NCBI GenBank assembly: GCA_002683825.1
Contig: NYUD01000090.1
Location: 124,001 to 188,000, forward strand
From: Planctomycetota bacterium
Lineage (GTDB): Bacteria > Planctomycetota > UBA1135 > GCA-002686595
Direction: 5' to 3'
Length of the DNA stretch: 64,000 nucleotides
Shown: positions 52,419-61,648 of the stretch, piece by piece
How the letters are laid out: each line of letters starts with the position of its first letter
Numbering within the stretch: the first letter of the stretch is position 1
Program-made: the position numbers and the translations under genes
Notes under the pieces: model-generated
What the model saw: the letters and a program-made list of their open reading frames with translations, nothing else
Told to the model about the DNA's origin: nothing
Database searches by the model: none

Positions 52419-54139
52419 TAGAGATCCTCGATAGTCCCGCCGAATAGGTCGGACACCCGGTGGGTGAATGCGTCTTTCTTGGGGGCGGCCGCGGCGGCCT
52501 TCCCGGAGGTCTTCCGCGAACCCGCCGCCTCGGAAACGAGCCGAAAGTCGAGCGCCCGTCCCGCCAGTCTCGAGAGTACCCGGGCGCAGGTCCTCTGGTT
52601 GCTCCGATCGCCGGTGAGTTTGTCCTCATCCGGTTGAAGGTCCTCGAGCTCCATGTGCACGACCCCGGATTCGACCTCGCGCCAGGAAGCCGCGCCGCCA
52701 CGGGAACGCAGGACGTTCGCGAGGGCGCCGTGTTTGCGGGAGAGTTCGGACAGGAAAGGCTCCCAGAGGGAGGCCAGGGGTGAGGGAGCCGGGGTCGGAG
52801 GGGGTTGGGGGAGGATTTCAGCGCGGTCTTCGGCCGGCGGTGCCGGAGCCCCGGCCGGGGGCAGCGGTGAAACCGCAGGAGCCTCCGCGGTCCGGGGTTT
52901 CGGTCGCGGACGCGCCGGGGTGGGCGTGCCCGGAGGGGTCGGAGCGGGCCTGGCCGGAGCGAAGCCTCCGTCGTCGGAGCGGGGGCCATCGGGGTGGGCG
53001 GCGAAGCTCTCGAGCGCCCGCAGCCGCTCGACCAGCTCCGAGAGGGGCATCGTGGTTTCCGAGCGGGAAAGGTCGAGGAGACAGAGCTCGAGGAGAGTGC
53101 GCTCCTGGGACGGCAAGACGCGCATGCGTTCGCGGGCGCGAACGAGCTCGCTCATCCATAGCTCGAGGCGTTCGGGCCCGAGCCGCTCGCCCCGCGCCAG
53201 GGCGCTTTGGCGTTCCTCGCCGGCGAGCGAAACGAGCGGGGTCTCGGCGCCGCAGTGGGCGAGAACCGTCGCGATGCGCAGCACCTCGAGCAGGCGATCG
53301 ACGAGCTCATTCTCGTCGCCATGGAAAGCCGCGAGTCCTCGCAGAAGCGCGGCACGGTCTGCGTTCTCGACGTGATCCAAGAGCTCCTGCGCCTCGCGCG
53401 CCCCCCCCTCGCCGCCGAGGCGGCGCAGGTCCGCCAGAGTGGGCTCGTCACCGGCCAGGGCGAGCAGCTTGTCCGCCTGGGAAAGCGCATCGCGCATGCC
53501 GCCGCGGGCGGCGTACGCCAGCTCGGTGGTGACGCCGGCTTCCGCACTCACGCCCTCGGAGGCGAAGACCTCGTCGAGCCGCGCGACGATGCACTCGAGC
53601 GACAGCGGGGAGAGTCGCAGGATCTGACAGCGGGAGAGAATCGTGTCGAGCACCTTGTGGGGCTCCGTCGTCGCGAAGAGGAAACAGACGTGGGCGGGCG
53701 GCTCCTCGAGGATCTTCAAGAGGGCGTTGAAGGCGCCCTTCGAGAGCATGTGCACCTCGTCGATGATGTAGACCTTCGTGCGCGCCCGCATGGGGGCGTA
53801 GATGGCCTCATCGCGCAGTTCTCGGATGGTGTCGATGCCGGTGTGGGAGGCCGCGTCGAGCTCGATCACGTCGACCTCGGACGAGGCCTCGGCCCCCAGG
53901 CAACGTTCGCACGTCCCGCAGGGGGACGCCGTCGGCCCCTTCTCGCAGTTCAAACACTTGGCGAAGATGCGGGCGAGGGTGGTCTTGCCCGTTCCGCGAG
54001 GCCCGCAAAAAAGGTAGGCGTGGCCCAATCGGCCTTCCCTCAGGGCACCCTCGAGAACCCCGGTGACGACATCCTGCCCGATGACCTCGGGGAAGGTCCG
54101 GGGACGGTACTTGCGGGCGAGAACGAGATAGCTCGACAT
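52418..54139 (-). CDS. dnaX: DNA polymerase III subunits gamma/tau
   Basis: A 573-residue clamp-loader ATPase. Start at the ATG at 54139 (MSSYLVLARKYRPRTF); the open frame upstream crosses the SRP RNA and tRNA genes and is not coding. Walker A GPRGTGKT (46-53), zinc site CLNC...CGTCERC, Walker B YIIDEVHMLSKGAFNALLK, and the sensor FATTEPHKVL are seen. A Pro/Ala-rich linker follows, then a C-terminal tau-like domain. No clear slippery A-run for frameshifting to gamma was noticed. Confidence 0.96.
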   Translation of the reverse strand: MSSYLVLARKYRPRTFPEVIGQDVVTGVLEGALREGRLGHAYLFCGPRGTGKTTLARIFAKCLNCEKGPTASPCGTCERCLGAEASSEVDVIELDAASHTGIDTIRELRDEAIYAPMRARTKVYIIDEVHMLSKGAFNALLKILEEPPAHVCFLFATTEPHKVLDTILSRCQILRLSPLSLECIVARLDEVFASEGVSAEAGVTTELAYAARGGMRDALSQADKLLALAGDEPTLADLRRLGGEGGAREAQELLDHVENADRAALLRGLAAFHGDENELVDRLLEVLRIATVLAHCGAETPLVSLAGEERQSALARGERLGPERLELWMSELVRARERMRVLPSQERTLLELCLLDLSRSETTMPLSELVERLRALESFAAHPDGPRSDDGGFAPARPAPTPPGTPTPARPRPKPRTAEAPAVSPLPPAGAPAPPAEDRAEILPQPPPTPAPSPLASLWEPFLSELSRKHGALANVLRSRGGAASWREVESGVVHMELEDLQPDEDKLTGDRSNQRTCARVLSRLAGRALDFRLVSEAAGSRKTSGKAAAAAPKKDAFTHRVSDLFGGTIEDL

Positions 54140-54157
54140 GGCTCTTAGGGGTACGTG

Positions 54158-54280
54158 CGAGCGCGCCAGAGGGCTCGGTGCGCCAGCACAGGGTCGCATG
54201 ATCTTAGGGCTGCTCCGTCTCCGGCCTGACCCGATTCGAACCGCTTCCCTTGCAACGCACCGAACCCGCTGCCGCGCTCG
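54158..54280 (-). ncRNA. ffs: Signal recognition particle RNA (4.5S, small bacterial type)
   Basis: The minus strand contains the SRP domain GGGTCAGGCCGGAGACGG followed by AGCAGCCC, with a GAGA tetraloop closed by CCG/CGG. The ends pair over eight bases (CGAGCGCG with CGCGCTCG), and GGTTCGGTGCG-like sequence pairs with CGCACCGAGCC. The size of about 123 nt fits 4.5S RNA. It lies between tRNA-Ser and dnaX, as in other bacteria where scr/ffs precedes dnaX. Exact ends are estimates from the terminal helix. Confidence 0.88.
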
Positions 54281-54287
54281 CTGGAGG

Positions 54288-54377
<90 letters not shown>

Positions 54378-54407
54378 TTCGGGAATACGTGGACAACGAA
54401 TTGAGAA

Positions 54408-54475
<68 letters not shown>

Positions 54476-54497
<22 letters not shown>

Positions 54498-55030
54498 TTT
54501 TCGGCGGGGTCTTTCGTCCGCCTCTTCTTGCGAAAGAACTCCCGCATGAGCTGCCCGGCCTCCTCCGCGCCAACCCCCTCGATGAAGGGGACGCGGTGGT
54601 TTAGACCGGGATGATCGAGAACGGAGCCCAGTGAACACGCCCCACCGAACTTCGGATCGCGAACGCCGAAGCAAACGCGCTCGACGCGAGCCAGGATGAG
54701 GGCACCGGAGCACATGAAACAGGGCTCGACGGTGGCATAGACCGTGCAGCCCTCGAGCCGCTCGTACCCCCTCACCCGGGCGGCGGCGCGCAGGGCGAGG
54801 ATCTCGGCGTGGGCTGTGGGATCGGCGTGGGTCCGCGTGAGGTTGTGTGCGCAGGCGAGAATCCTGGGTTCACCTGATCTGGATGGGGCCGAACCGCCTG
54901 CAACGACCACCGCACCGATAGGCACCTCGTCGGCGCGAAACGCCGCACGCGCCTCCTTCAGCGCGAACTCCATGAATTCCCGGTCTTCGGGAGAGGCTTC
55001 GGCACTCGCCGCCTCCGCTCGAGGTTGCAT
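54476..55030 (-). CDS. tadA: tRNA adenosine(34) deaminase TadA
   Basis: A 184-residue zinc deaminase converting A34 to inosine in tRNA-Arg(ACG). Zinc site: HAEILALRAA (His and proton-shuttle Glu) and VEPCFMCSGAL (two Cys). ACAHNLTRTHADPTAH and KFGGACSLG fit the family. An N-terminal Ala/Glu-rich stretch of about 15 residues precedes the domain. I use the ATG at 55030; the frame upstream crosses tRNA-Arg. The 3' end overlaps tRNA-Ser(CGA) by 22 nt, with the TGA stop inside the D-arm. Confidence 0.95.
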
Positions 55031-55064
55031 TTTCAAAGGTCGAGATCCCGGATGAGGAGAGGGG

Positions 55065-55138
55065 TACACCCATGAGGGTTCGAACCTCAAACCTCCTGAT
55101 CCGTAGTCAGGTGCTCTATCCAGTTGAGCTATGGGTGC
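55065..55138 (-). tRNA. tRNA-Arg (anticodon ACG)
   Basis: Acceptor GCACCCA pairs with TGGGTGT; anticodon stem CCTGA/TCAGG with loop CTACGGA, giving ACG, which needs A34-to-I editing to read CGC and CGA. T-arm GAGGTTCGAACCCTC. The sequence after the discriminator A is CCC, so CCA is not fully encoded. 34 bp upstream of tadA. Confidence 0.97.
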
Positions 55139-55163
55139 ATTCCGCTGAAAACGAGGGGTGGAG

Positions 55164-55193
55164 GTTGTAGCGACGAGGCGCCCGCCCTGTCAA
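55164..55193 (-). promoter_or_regulatory. Promoter of the tRNA-Arg(ACG)-tadA-tRNA-Ser cluster
   Basis: Perfect -35 TTGACA (55188-55193), an 18-bp spacer and -10 TACAAC (55164-55169) on the minus strand. The tRNA begins 25 bp downstream of the -10, which is a short leader typical of tRNA genes. Confidence 0.7.
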
Positions 55194-55244
55194 GCGGGAG
55201 TCAGCCGTGGAATCGGTCGCTCGGGGAGGTAATCTGGCACCACG

Positions 55245-56255
55245 ATGGCCGACACAGAACTGCAGCACGTCTCCCGGCTCCGGGACCTCGATGACGACGC
55301 ACTCAATCAGGTGCTCGAGCTCTCGGGCCGTCTCAAGGGCCGCCACAGCCGCGGCGACCTCGTCGGGCGAACGGTGGGATTGCTATTCTTTCGAGGGTCC
55401 CTGCGAACCCGCGCCTCGTTCGAAACCGCGGTCCACCAGCTCGGCGGTCACGCCCTCAACCTGACGGCCATGAGCGATTTCTGGGAGCTGGAAGAGAACG
55501 AGGGCGTCGTGATGGACGGGCGGGCGCCCGAACACATCAAGGATGCAGCGACGGTCCTGTCGAGATACTGCCATGCGCTGGCGATTCGCCCGGCCCTGGG
55601 AGGCTCCCATTGGGACAGCGACAGGAACGATCGGCACATCAAGGGTTGGACGCGCCATGCGAGCGTGCCCGTGATCAACATGGAGAGCGCACTGTGGCAT
55701 CCGTTGCAGGCCCTGGCAGACCTGCTCACGTTGCGCGAACACCTCGGACGCCTCAAGAAGAAGCGCGTCGCTATCGTGTGGGTTCATTCGCCCACACCGG
55801 CCTCGCCGGCGGTCGTTCACTCGCTCTTGCATGCGGTGCTGCGCTCCGGGATGAACGTCAGCCTCTCCCATCCCTCCGGATACGAGCTCGACGACGAGGT
55901 CATGGACGAAGCCCATGCGCTTTCAAAGGAATACGGATCCGAGATCGACCTCGGCACTCCCCCGGAAAAGGCGGTGCGAGATGCACACGTCGTCTACGCA
56001 CGTTCGTGGCAGTCGATCGAGTCGTATGGCAACCCCACGCTACAGGCCAGCCAGCGCTCGAAACACACGAACTGGCGCATCGATGAAAAGCTCCTCGCCT
56101 CCTCTCCCGACGCCCGCTTGATGCATGCGATGCCTGTTCGCCGCAACGTGGAAATCACCGATTCGGTACTCGATGGACCCCGCAGTTTGCTCTATGAGCA
56201 GGCCGCGAATCGGCTCTGGTCACAGATGGCACTCCTGATTCACCTGCTGCGCTAG
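55245..56255 (+). CDS. N-acyl-ornithine carbamoyltransferase (ArgF' type), probably N-succinylornithine-specific
   Basis: A 336-residue transcarbamylase acting in the acylated arginine route. It has the SLRTR (52-56) carbamoyl-phosphate site, QLGGHA, the AOTC/SOTC-specific loop W80 to VVMDG, VPVINMES, HPLQALAD and the end motif MPVRRNV. In the specificity loop VMDGRAPEHI a Pro (95) occupies the place of Glu92 of the acetylornithine enzyme from Xanthomonas, as in the succinylornithine enzyme of Bacteroides. The position of the carboxylated Lys302 is Glu here. Other arg genes are not in view. dnaE follows 20 bp downstream. Confidence 0.88.
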   Translation: MADTELQHVSRLRDLDDDALNQVLELSGRLKGRHSRGDLVGRTVGLLFFRGSLRTRASFETAVHQLGGHALNLTAMSDFWELEENEGVVMDGRAPEHIKDAATVLSRYCHALAIRPALGGSHWDSDRNDRHIKGWTRHASVPVINMESALWHPLQALADLLTLREHLGRLKKKRVAIVWVHSPTPASPAVVHSLLHAVLRSGMNVSLSHPSGYELDDEVMDEAHALSKEYGSEIDLGTPPEKAVRDAHVVYARSWQSIESYGNPTLQASQRSKHTNWRIDEKLLASSPDARLMHAMPVRRNVEITDSVLDGPRSLLYEQAANRLWSQMALLIHLLR

Positions 56256-56275
56256 TTGAAGAAGCCAACAACCTG

Positions 56276-59200
56276 ATGTCACATCCGGATTTCGCACATC
56301 TGCACGTCCATTCCGAATACAGCCTATTGGATGGCGCCAACCGCATAGACTCTCTGGTCGAGGCGTGCGAACGTGACGGTCAACGCGCGCTCGCCTTGAC
56401 CGATCACGGCAATATGTTCGGGGCCCTGGAGCTCTATCAGAAGTGCAATGCGGCGGACATCACTCCGATCCTGGGCTGCGAGGTGTATGTCGCGCGCGAC
56501 AGCAGGCTGAAACCCCACAGCCGGACGCAGAACCCCTACAGCCACCTGACGTTGCTCGCCAAGGACCGCACCGGGTATCAGAACCTCCTGCAGCTGGCTT
56601 CGATTTCGTACCTGGAGGGCTTCCATTTTCGCCCGCGCATCGACCGCGGTGTCCTCGCCCGGCACGGCGAGGGCCTGCTCTGCCTTTCGGGATGCTTGTC
56701 AGGCGAGATCAACCAGCTCTTCCGCAACGGCAAGCAGGCTGAGGCGGAGAATGTCGCCGCCGAGCTGAGGGACATCTTTGGAGCGAACGGCTTCTGGATC
56801 GAGCTGCAGCGCAACGGGATGCAGATCCAGGACGACGTCAACACCCACCTGGTAGATCTGTCGAAGCGCACCGGCATCCCTCTGATCGCAACCAATGACA
56901 TCCACTATCTGCGCCACGAGGACTGCCAGACACAGGACGTGCTCCTTTGCATCAACACCGGGGCGAAGCGTGATGACGAGAAACGCTTCAAGATGGACAC
57001 GGACTCGCTATTCTTCCGCACGCGTGAAGAGATGGCGCACCTGTTCCGCGATGTGCCTGAGGCGGTCACGGCGACGATGGACGCCGTCGAGCAGGTAGAT
57101 CTCAAGCTCGAGTTCGGCAAGTATCACCTCCCGGTGTTTACCCCGGACAACGGTGAATCCCCCGACGCACTGTTCGACCGGCTTTGCGATGAGGGCATGG
57201 TGCAACGCTATGGCTCCGACCAGACGAAGGCCCGCGAACGTCTGGCCTACGAGAAGACGGTCATCCGCGAGATGGACTTCGTCTCGTACTTCCTGATCGT
57301 GTGGGACCTGATCAAGTGGGCGCGTGACCACGACATCCCCGTCGGTCCGGGTCGCGGTTCAGCCGCCGGCTCGATCGTTTCATACGTCCTGGACATCACT
57401 CGGATCGACCCGCTCAAGTACGACCTCCTGTTCGAACGCTTCCTCAACAGCGCGCGGATTTCGATGCCCGACATCGACATCGACTTCTGCAAAGAGGGGC
57501 GTGAACGCGTCCTGGAATACACGCGCGAGCGTTACGGAAACGACAAGGTCGCACAGATCGGCACGTTCGCGACCATGGCTTCGCGCTCGGTCGTGCGCGA
57601 CGTCGGTCGCGTACTCGATCTGCCTCTGGGCGAAATCGACCGCCTGGCGAAGATGATCCCCCAGGGACCGTCCGCGCCGCCCCTGAGCAAGGCGCTGGAA
57701 CAGGACAAGGGACTGAGGGAGATCCGCTCGAACGAGCGCTACAAGGAGCTCTTTGACCTCTCGGTGCAGCTGGACGGCATGACGCGCCACATTTCGACGC
57801 ACGCTGCCGGCGTCGTCATCGCGGACCGCCCCATCACCGAGTACACGCCCCTTTGCAAGCCTGGCGATGACATCGTGACCCAGTGGCCCGGCCCCCAGAT
57901 CGAAGAGCTGGGGCTCCTGAAGATGGACTACCTGGGCCTGCGCACGCTCACGATCCTCGACAAGGCCATGAAGAATATCGAGCGCTGCGGCGGAACCGCT
58001 CCGAACCTCGAGACCCTCTCCCTGGAGGACGGAGAAGCTTTCCGGCTCTTGAACAGCGGTGACACGCTCGGTGTGTTCCAGCTCGAATCCGAGGGGATGC
58101 GAAAGCTCCTGGCGCGTCTCCGTCCCGACTGTTTCGAGGACATCGTCGCTGTGCTCGCGCTGTATCGCCCGGGCCCGCTCGAATCCGGCATGGACGACAT
58201 GTTCATCCGCCGCAAGCACGGGCTCGAGGAGATCGATTATCCCCACGACAGCCTCGAGCAGATCCTCAAAGACACCTACGGATGCCTCGTCTACCAGGAA
58301 CAGGTGATGCTCATCTCGAACACGCTGGGCGACTTCTCACTGAACGAAGCCGACAACCTGCGCAAGGCGATGGGAAAGAAGAAGCCCGAGATCATGGCGC
58401 AATTCGCCGAGCAGTTCATCGAGGGCGCGGTCAAGAACGGCTGTCGTAAGAAAATTGCGTGCGAGATCTGGGAGAACATCGTCAAGTTCGGTGGTTACGG
58501 CTTCAACAAGTCACACTCGACCGCCTATGCCATGATCACGTGGCATACGGCCTACATGAAAGCCCACCACCGGATCGAGTTCATCGCGGCCAACATGTCG
58601 TGCGAGATGAGCGATTCCGACAAGATCAAGGAGTTCGTTGACGATGCGCGTCAGGCCGAGATTCCGGTCCTGCCGCCCGATATCGAGCGCTCCGGCTGGG
58701 AGTTTCTGCCGGAGGACAAGGCGATTCGTTTCGGAATCGGGGCGATCAAAGGGACGGGTAAGAAAGCGATCGAAGCGATGCTCGCCGGGCGGGACCGGCT
58801 CTTGAAGGCCGACAAGCACATCGATTTGCACACGCTTTGCTCCGAGACGAATCCGCAGCAGGTCACCAAGCTCGCCTGGGAAGCGGTCATCAAAGCCGGC
58901 AGCTTCGATTCCGGTGGACACAACCGCGGTTCGGTCCTGGCAGCGCTGGGTGGCGCGGTGGTCGAAGGCGCGCGCGCCGCGGAGGACCGCAGGTCCGGCC
59001 AGGGGGCGCTCTTCGGTTCCGATGGCCCCACAGAGGAGCATTCCGAGGAATCCGATGGCGCCGGATTTGACGCGGAGCAGGCCTTCACGCGCGAAGACAC
59101 GCTGGGTGCCGAATACGAGGTTCTGGGCTTTTACATTTCGGGACACCCGCTGGAGGACAGGGCCGGGCTCTTCAGCATGCTGTCGACGACCGACACGCGC

Positions 59201-59740
59201 AGCATCCAGTCCTCCCCGAACGGCGGCTCGATGGTGACCCTGGCCGGCCTCGTGGTAAATTTCGCGGAGCGCACCACGCGTGCGGGCAAGAAGATGGCGC
59301 ACTTTCGCCTCGAGGATCTTCTGGGCGGCGTCGCGGTGACGTGCTTCTCACGCTCCCTCGAACAGTACAAGGAGCTTCTGATCGACGGCGAAGTCATCAT
59401 CTGCCGCGGGAAAATCGAAGAACGCTCGGACGACGATACGACGTCGAAGGTGGGGCTCCTGCTCGACGAGGTGCTTGGATTCGAAGAGGCCCTGGCCAAG
59501 TTCAGCGGGGCTTTGATCGTGCGGTTGCGAGAGGACGACAAGGACAAGCTCGAACCGGTCGCCCGGATCCTGGGCGAGCACCGCGGTGGCAACCGGCTTT
59601 TTGTCGAGGTGGAAGGCGCGGATGGCCGGCTACGGCGCGTGCGCGCCGATGAGCGCTACAACGTAAAGCTCAGCACGGCCCTGGCGCAGGGAATCGAAGC
59701 CGTCCTCGGTAGAGGGCGAGCCAAGCTCTCGCGGCTCTGA
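56276..59740 (+). CDS. dnaE: DNA polymerase III alpha subunit (replicative)
   Basis: A 1154-residue C-family polymerase. The N-terminal PHP domain begins FAHLHVHSEYSLLDG. The catalytic Asp pair is in MPDIDIDFC (about 400-405), the third in LLKMDYLGL (about 550), and GPGRGSAAGS binds the incoming nucleotide. The tandem helix-hairpin-helix region and the OB fold (VTLAGLVVNFAERTTRAGKK) follow. A short C-terminal tail (ALAQGIEAVLGRGRAKLS) replaces the longer tau-binding end of some homologues. Normal DnaE1 length. Confidence 0.97.
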   Translation: MSHPDFAHLHVHSEYSLLDGANRIDSLVEACERDGQRALALTDHGNMFGALELYQKCNAADITPILGCEVYVARDSRLKPHSRTQNPYSHLTLLAKDRTGYQNLLQLASISYLEGFHFRPRIDRGVLARHGEGLLCLSGCLSGEINQLFRNGKQAEAENVAAELRDIFGANGFWIELQRNGMQIQDDVNTHLVDLSKRTGIPLIATNDIHYLRHEDCQTQDVLLCINTGAKRDDEKRFKMDTDSLFFRTREEMAHLFRDVPEAVTATMDAVEQVDLKLEFGKYHLPVFTPDNGESPDALFDRLCDEGMVQRYGSDQTKARERLAYEKTVIREMDFVSYFLIVWDLIKWARDHDIPVGPGRGSAAGSIVSYVLDITRIDPLKYDLLFERFLNSARISMPDIDIDFCKEGRERVLEYTRERYGNDKVAQIGTFATMASRSVVRDVGRVLDLPLGEIDRLAKMIPQGPSAPPLSKALEQDKGLREIRSNERYKELFDLSVQLDGMTRHISTHAAGVVIADRPITEYTPLCKPGDDIVTQWPGPQIEELGLLKMDYLGLRTLTILDKAMKNIERCGGTAPNLETLSLEDGEAFRLLNSGDTLGVFQLESEGMRKLLARLRPDCFEDIVAVLALYRPGPLESGMDDMFIRRKHGLEEIDYPHDSLEQILKDTYGCLVYQEQVMLISNTLGDFSLNEADNLRKAMGKKKPEIMAQFAEQFIEGAVKNGCRKKIACEIWENIVKFGGYGFNKSHSTAYAMITWHTAYMKAHHRIEFIAANMSCEMSDSDKIKEFVDDARQAEIPVLPPDIERSGWEFLPEDKAIRFGIGAIKGTGKKAIEAMLAGRDRLLKADKHIDLHTLCSETNPQQVTKLAWEAVIKAGSFDSGGHNRGSVLAALGGAVVEGARAAEDRRSGQGALFGSDGPTEEHSEESDGAGFDAEQAFTREDTLGAEYEVLGFYISGHPLEDRAGLFSMLSTTDTRSIQSSPNGGSMVTLAGLVVNFAERTTRAGKKMAHFRLEDLLGGVAVTCFSRSLEQYKELLIDGEVIICRGKIEERSDDDTTSKVGLLLDEVLGFEEALAKFSGALIVRLREDDKDKLEPVARILGEHRGGNRLFVEVEGADGRLRRVRADERYNVKLSTALAQGIEAVLGRGRAKLSRL

Positions 59741-59794
59741 CCCGGTCGAATTTTTCGCGGAAGCGTGTGAAACCGTGGACGAGCGGAGGGGGTC

Positions 59795-61129
59795 ATGACG
59801 GACACGGAGTTCGTCCCCATGAACCACTCTGCCGTTCTTCTGGCCCTCGTTCCACATACCTCGAATGCGCAGGAGGAATCGGTGCAGGTACTTCTAACGC
59901 TGCACTCCTCCGCCCCCGGTGATCGATACGGCACGGCCCTGGCCGATGCGGGGGATCTCGATGGAGACGGCTGTTCGGACTTCCTGGTGGGAGCACCGCG
60001 ATATTCCGTCGACGGATCGCCCGCCGGCAGGGTTGTGGTGCACGCCGGAGGCGGCGGGCAGGTGCTCTTCGAGTTTCAGGGTAGGCCCGGCACGCAGTTC
60101 GGCTCCGCCGTGGCCGGCCCCGGGGACATTGACGGAGACTCCTATCCTGACCTTTTCGTGGGCGCACCCCTGGGTGCGGGCGGTGCGACGCTCTATTCGG
60201 GCAAGGACGGAACCATCCTCTTCACCTTCGCCGGTGATTTCGGTAGCCGCTTCGGCCAGAGCATCGACGGCTGCGGCGATGTTGACGGGGACGGGGTCCT
60301 CGACCTCGTGATCGGTGAGCCCCAAAACGATCTCGCGGCACGCAATGCGGGCCGCGTACAAATCTACTCGGGCACAGACGGAAGCCTGCTCGGCGAACGG
60401 ACCGGTTCCTCAGCATTCGACCTATTCGGGACCCAGGTCAGTGGCGCGTCGGATATGGACTTCGACGGACAAGCGAACTACATCGTAGGCGTCCCCTTTG
60501 ACGATCAGGGCGCCTTCAACGCCGGCGCGGCGATGCTTTTTTCGGGAGTGAGCAACGAGGCGTTGCTCACGGTATGCGGCGACAAACCGGGCGACCAACT
60601 AGGAACCTGGATGCGTTGGGGATGCGATCTCGATGGTGGTGGGGCCCCTTATTTCGCCGTGGGTGTCCCCGGAGCCGACGTTCCCAAGGGCTCTTTCGAC
60701 GTCGGGGCAGCCCAGGTTCGGTCGGGCTCCCAAGGTGGTCTGCTCGTCACTGGCTTTGGTTTCGGTCCCGGCGAATTCGCGGGGACGGTGGGCGCCCCCA
60801 CCGATTGGAACGGCGACGGCATCGTGGACCTGGCTCTCGGCGCGCCCTCTTCCCTGGGAGGTGTGGGGCGCGTGCGGCTCGTTTCCGGATTCGATGGAGC
60901 CCAGCTCGCGGATCTCGACGGCGCGCTGACGAACGACTGGTTCGGGGCGGCGCTTTCCAGGTTGGCCGACATCGATGGCGACGGTCATCCTGACCTCGCC
61001 ATCGGATCCCCCGGACATGAGGACCTACAGGGTCACCCGGGGTCCGTTTGCGTCCTATCGCTTGTCCGGAGCACCCCCGGCCGCAGGCACAGGATCCCAG
61101 AGGCGCCGGTCCCCACCAGGGACAGATAG
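59795..61129 (+). CDS. Secreted FG-GAP (integrin-alpha-like) beta-propeller protein
   Basis: A 444-residue protein with a short hydrophobic N-terminus ending SNAQ. It then has seven FG-GAP repeats of about 55 residues, the number needed for a closed seven-bladed propeller. Each has a calcium loop: DLDGDG, DIDGDS, DVDGDG, DMDFDG, DLDGGG, DWNGDG, DIDGDG; the fourth and fifth are degenerate. The last 20 residues are basic and carry no anchor. ATG at 59795 has GGAGGGGG directly upstream. Probably an extracellular binding protein; ligand unknown. It follows dnaE by 54 bp. Confidence 0.82.
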   Translation: MTDTEFVPMNHSAVLLALVPHTSNAQEESVQVLLTLHSSAPGDRYGTALADAGDLDGDGCSDFLVGAPRYSVDGSPAGRVVVHAGGGGQVLFEFQGRPGTQFGSAVAGPGDIDGDSYPDLFVGAPLGAGGATLYSGKDGTILFTFAGDFGSRFGQSIDGCGDVDGDGVLDLVIGEPQNDLAARNAGRVQIYSGTDGSLLGERTGSSAFDLFGTQVSGASDMDFDGQANYIVGVPFDDQGAFNAGAAMLFSGVSNEALLTVCGDKPGDQLGTWMRWGCDLDGGGAPYFAVGVPGADVPKGSFDVGAAQVRSGSQGGLLVTGFGFGPGEFAGTVGAPTDWNGDGIVDLALGAPSSLGGVGRVRLVSGFDGAQLADLDGALTNDWFGAALSRLADIDGDGHPDLAIGSPGHEDLQGHPGSVCVLSLVRSTPGRRHRIPEAPVPTRDR

Positions 61130-61135
61130 AATCGG

Positions 61136-61184
61136 ACGGCGCCCGCTGCTGTCCTCACTCGCGAAGGAAAGCAACGGGCGCCGT
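61136..61184. terminator. Hairpin between convergent FG-GAP and rplQ genes
   Basis: Arms ACGGCGCCCG (61136-61145) and CGGGCGCCGT (61175-61184) pair perfectly, and an inner pair GCTGTCCT/AGGAAAGC extends the stem with one mismatch. It lies between two gene ends facing each other and may terminate both. No long U-tract. Confidence 0.7.
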
Positions 61185-61211
61185 TCTTGACTGGAAGGCC
61201 GGAAGGGCCGA

Positions 61212-61613
61212 CTACTCTGCGACAACCTCCGCGGTCTCTTCGACTTCCTCGGGGGTTCGCTCAACGAATTCGAGGATCGCTCGCTCGCCGTTGTCCCCGA
61301 GCCGCGGCTTCGAGAGCCGCAGGACGCGGCAATAGCCACCCGGGCGTTCCTGGAAACGCGGTCCCAGAACGTCGAAAAGCTTCTGCACAGCCTCCTTGCT
61401 ACGCACCTTGGCGAAAGCGCGTCGGCGGTTGTGCATCGTGGCCTCTTTGCTAAGGGTTACGAGCTTCTCAACGAAAGGCTTGACGGCCTTGGCTTTTTGG
61501 ATCGTGGTGACGATCCGCTCATGCTCGATCAGGGAAGCCGTCATGTTCCTCATCATCGCCTGGCGATGGGAGGTCGTACGGCCCAGCTTTTTTCCGGCTA
61601 CGCGATGTCGCAT
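61212..61613 (-). CDS. rplQ: 50S ribosomal protein L17
   Basis: A 133-residue L17: MRHRVAGKKLGRTTSHRQAM at the N-terminus and GGYCRVLRLSKPRLGDNG in the middle. The acidic C-terminal tail (TPEEVEETAEVVAE) is longer than in E. coli. Last gene of the alpha operon. Confidence 0.97.
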   Translation of the reverse strand: MRHRVAGKKLGRTTSHRQAMMRNMTASLIEHERIVTTIQKAKAVKPFVEKLVTLSKEATMHNRRRAFAKVRSKEAVQKLFDVLGPRFQERPGGYCRVLRLSKPRLGDNGERAILEFVERTPEEVEETAEVVAE

Positions 61614-61648
61614 CGGGGTATCTCGTGGGTTTGGAGCGATGTCCGGAG

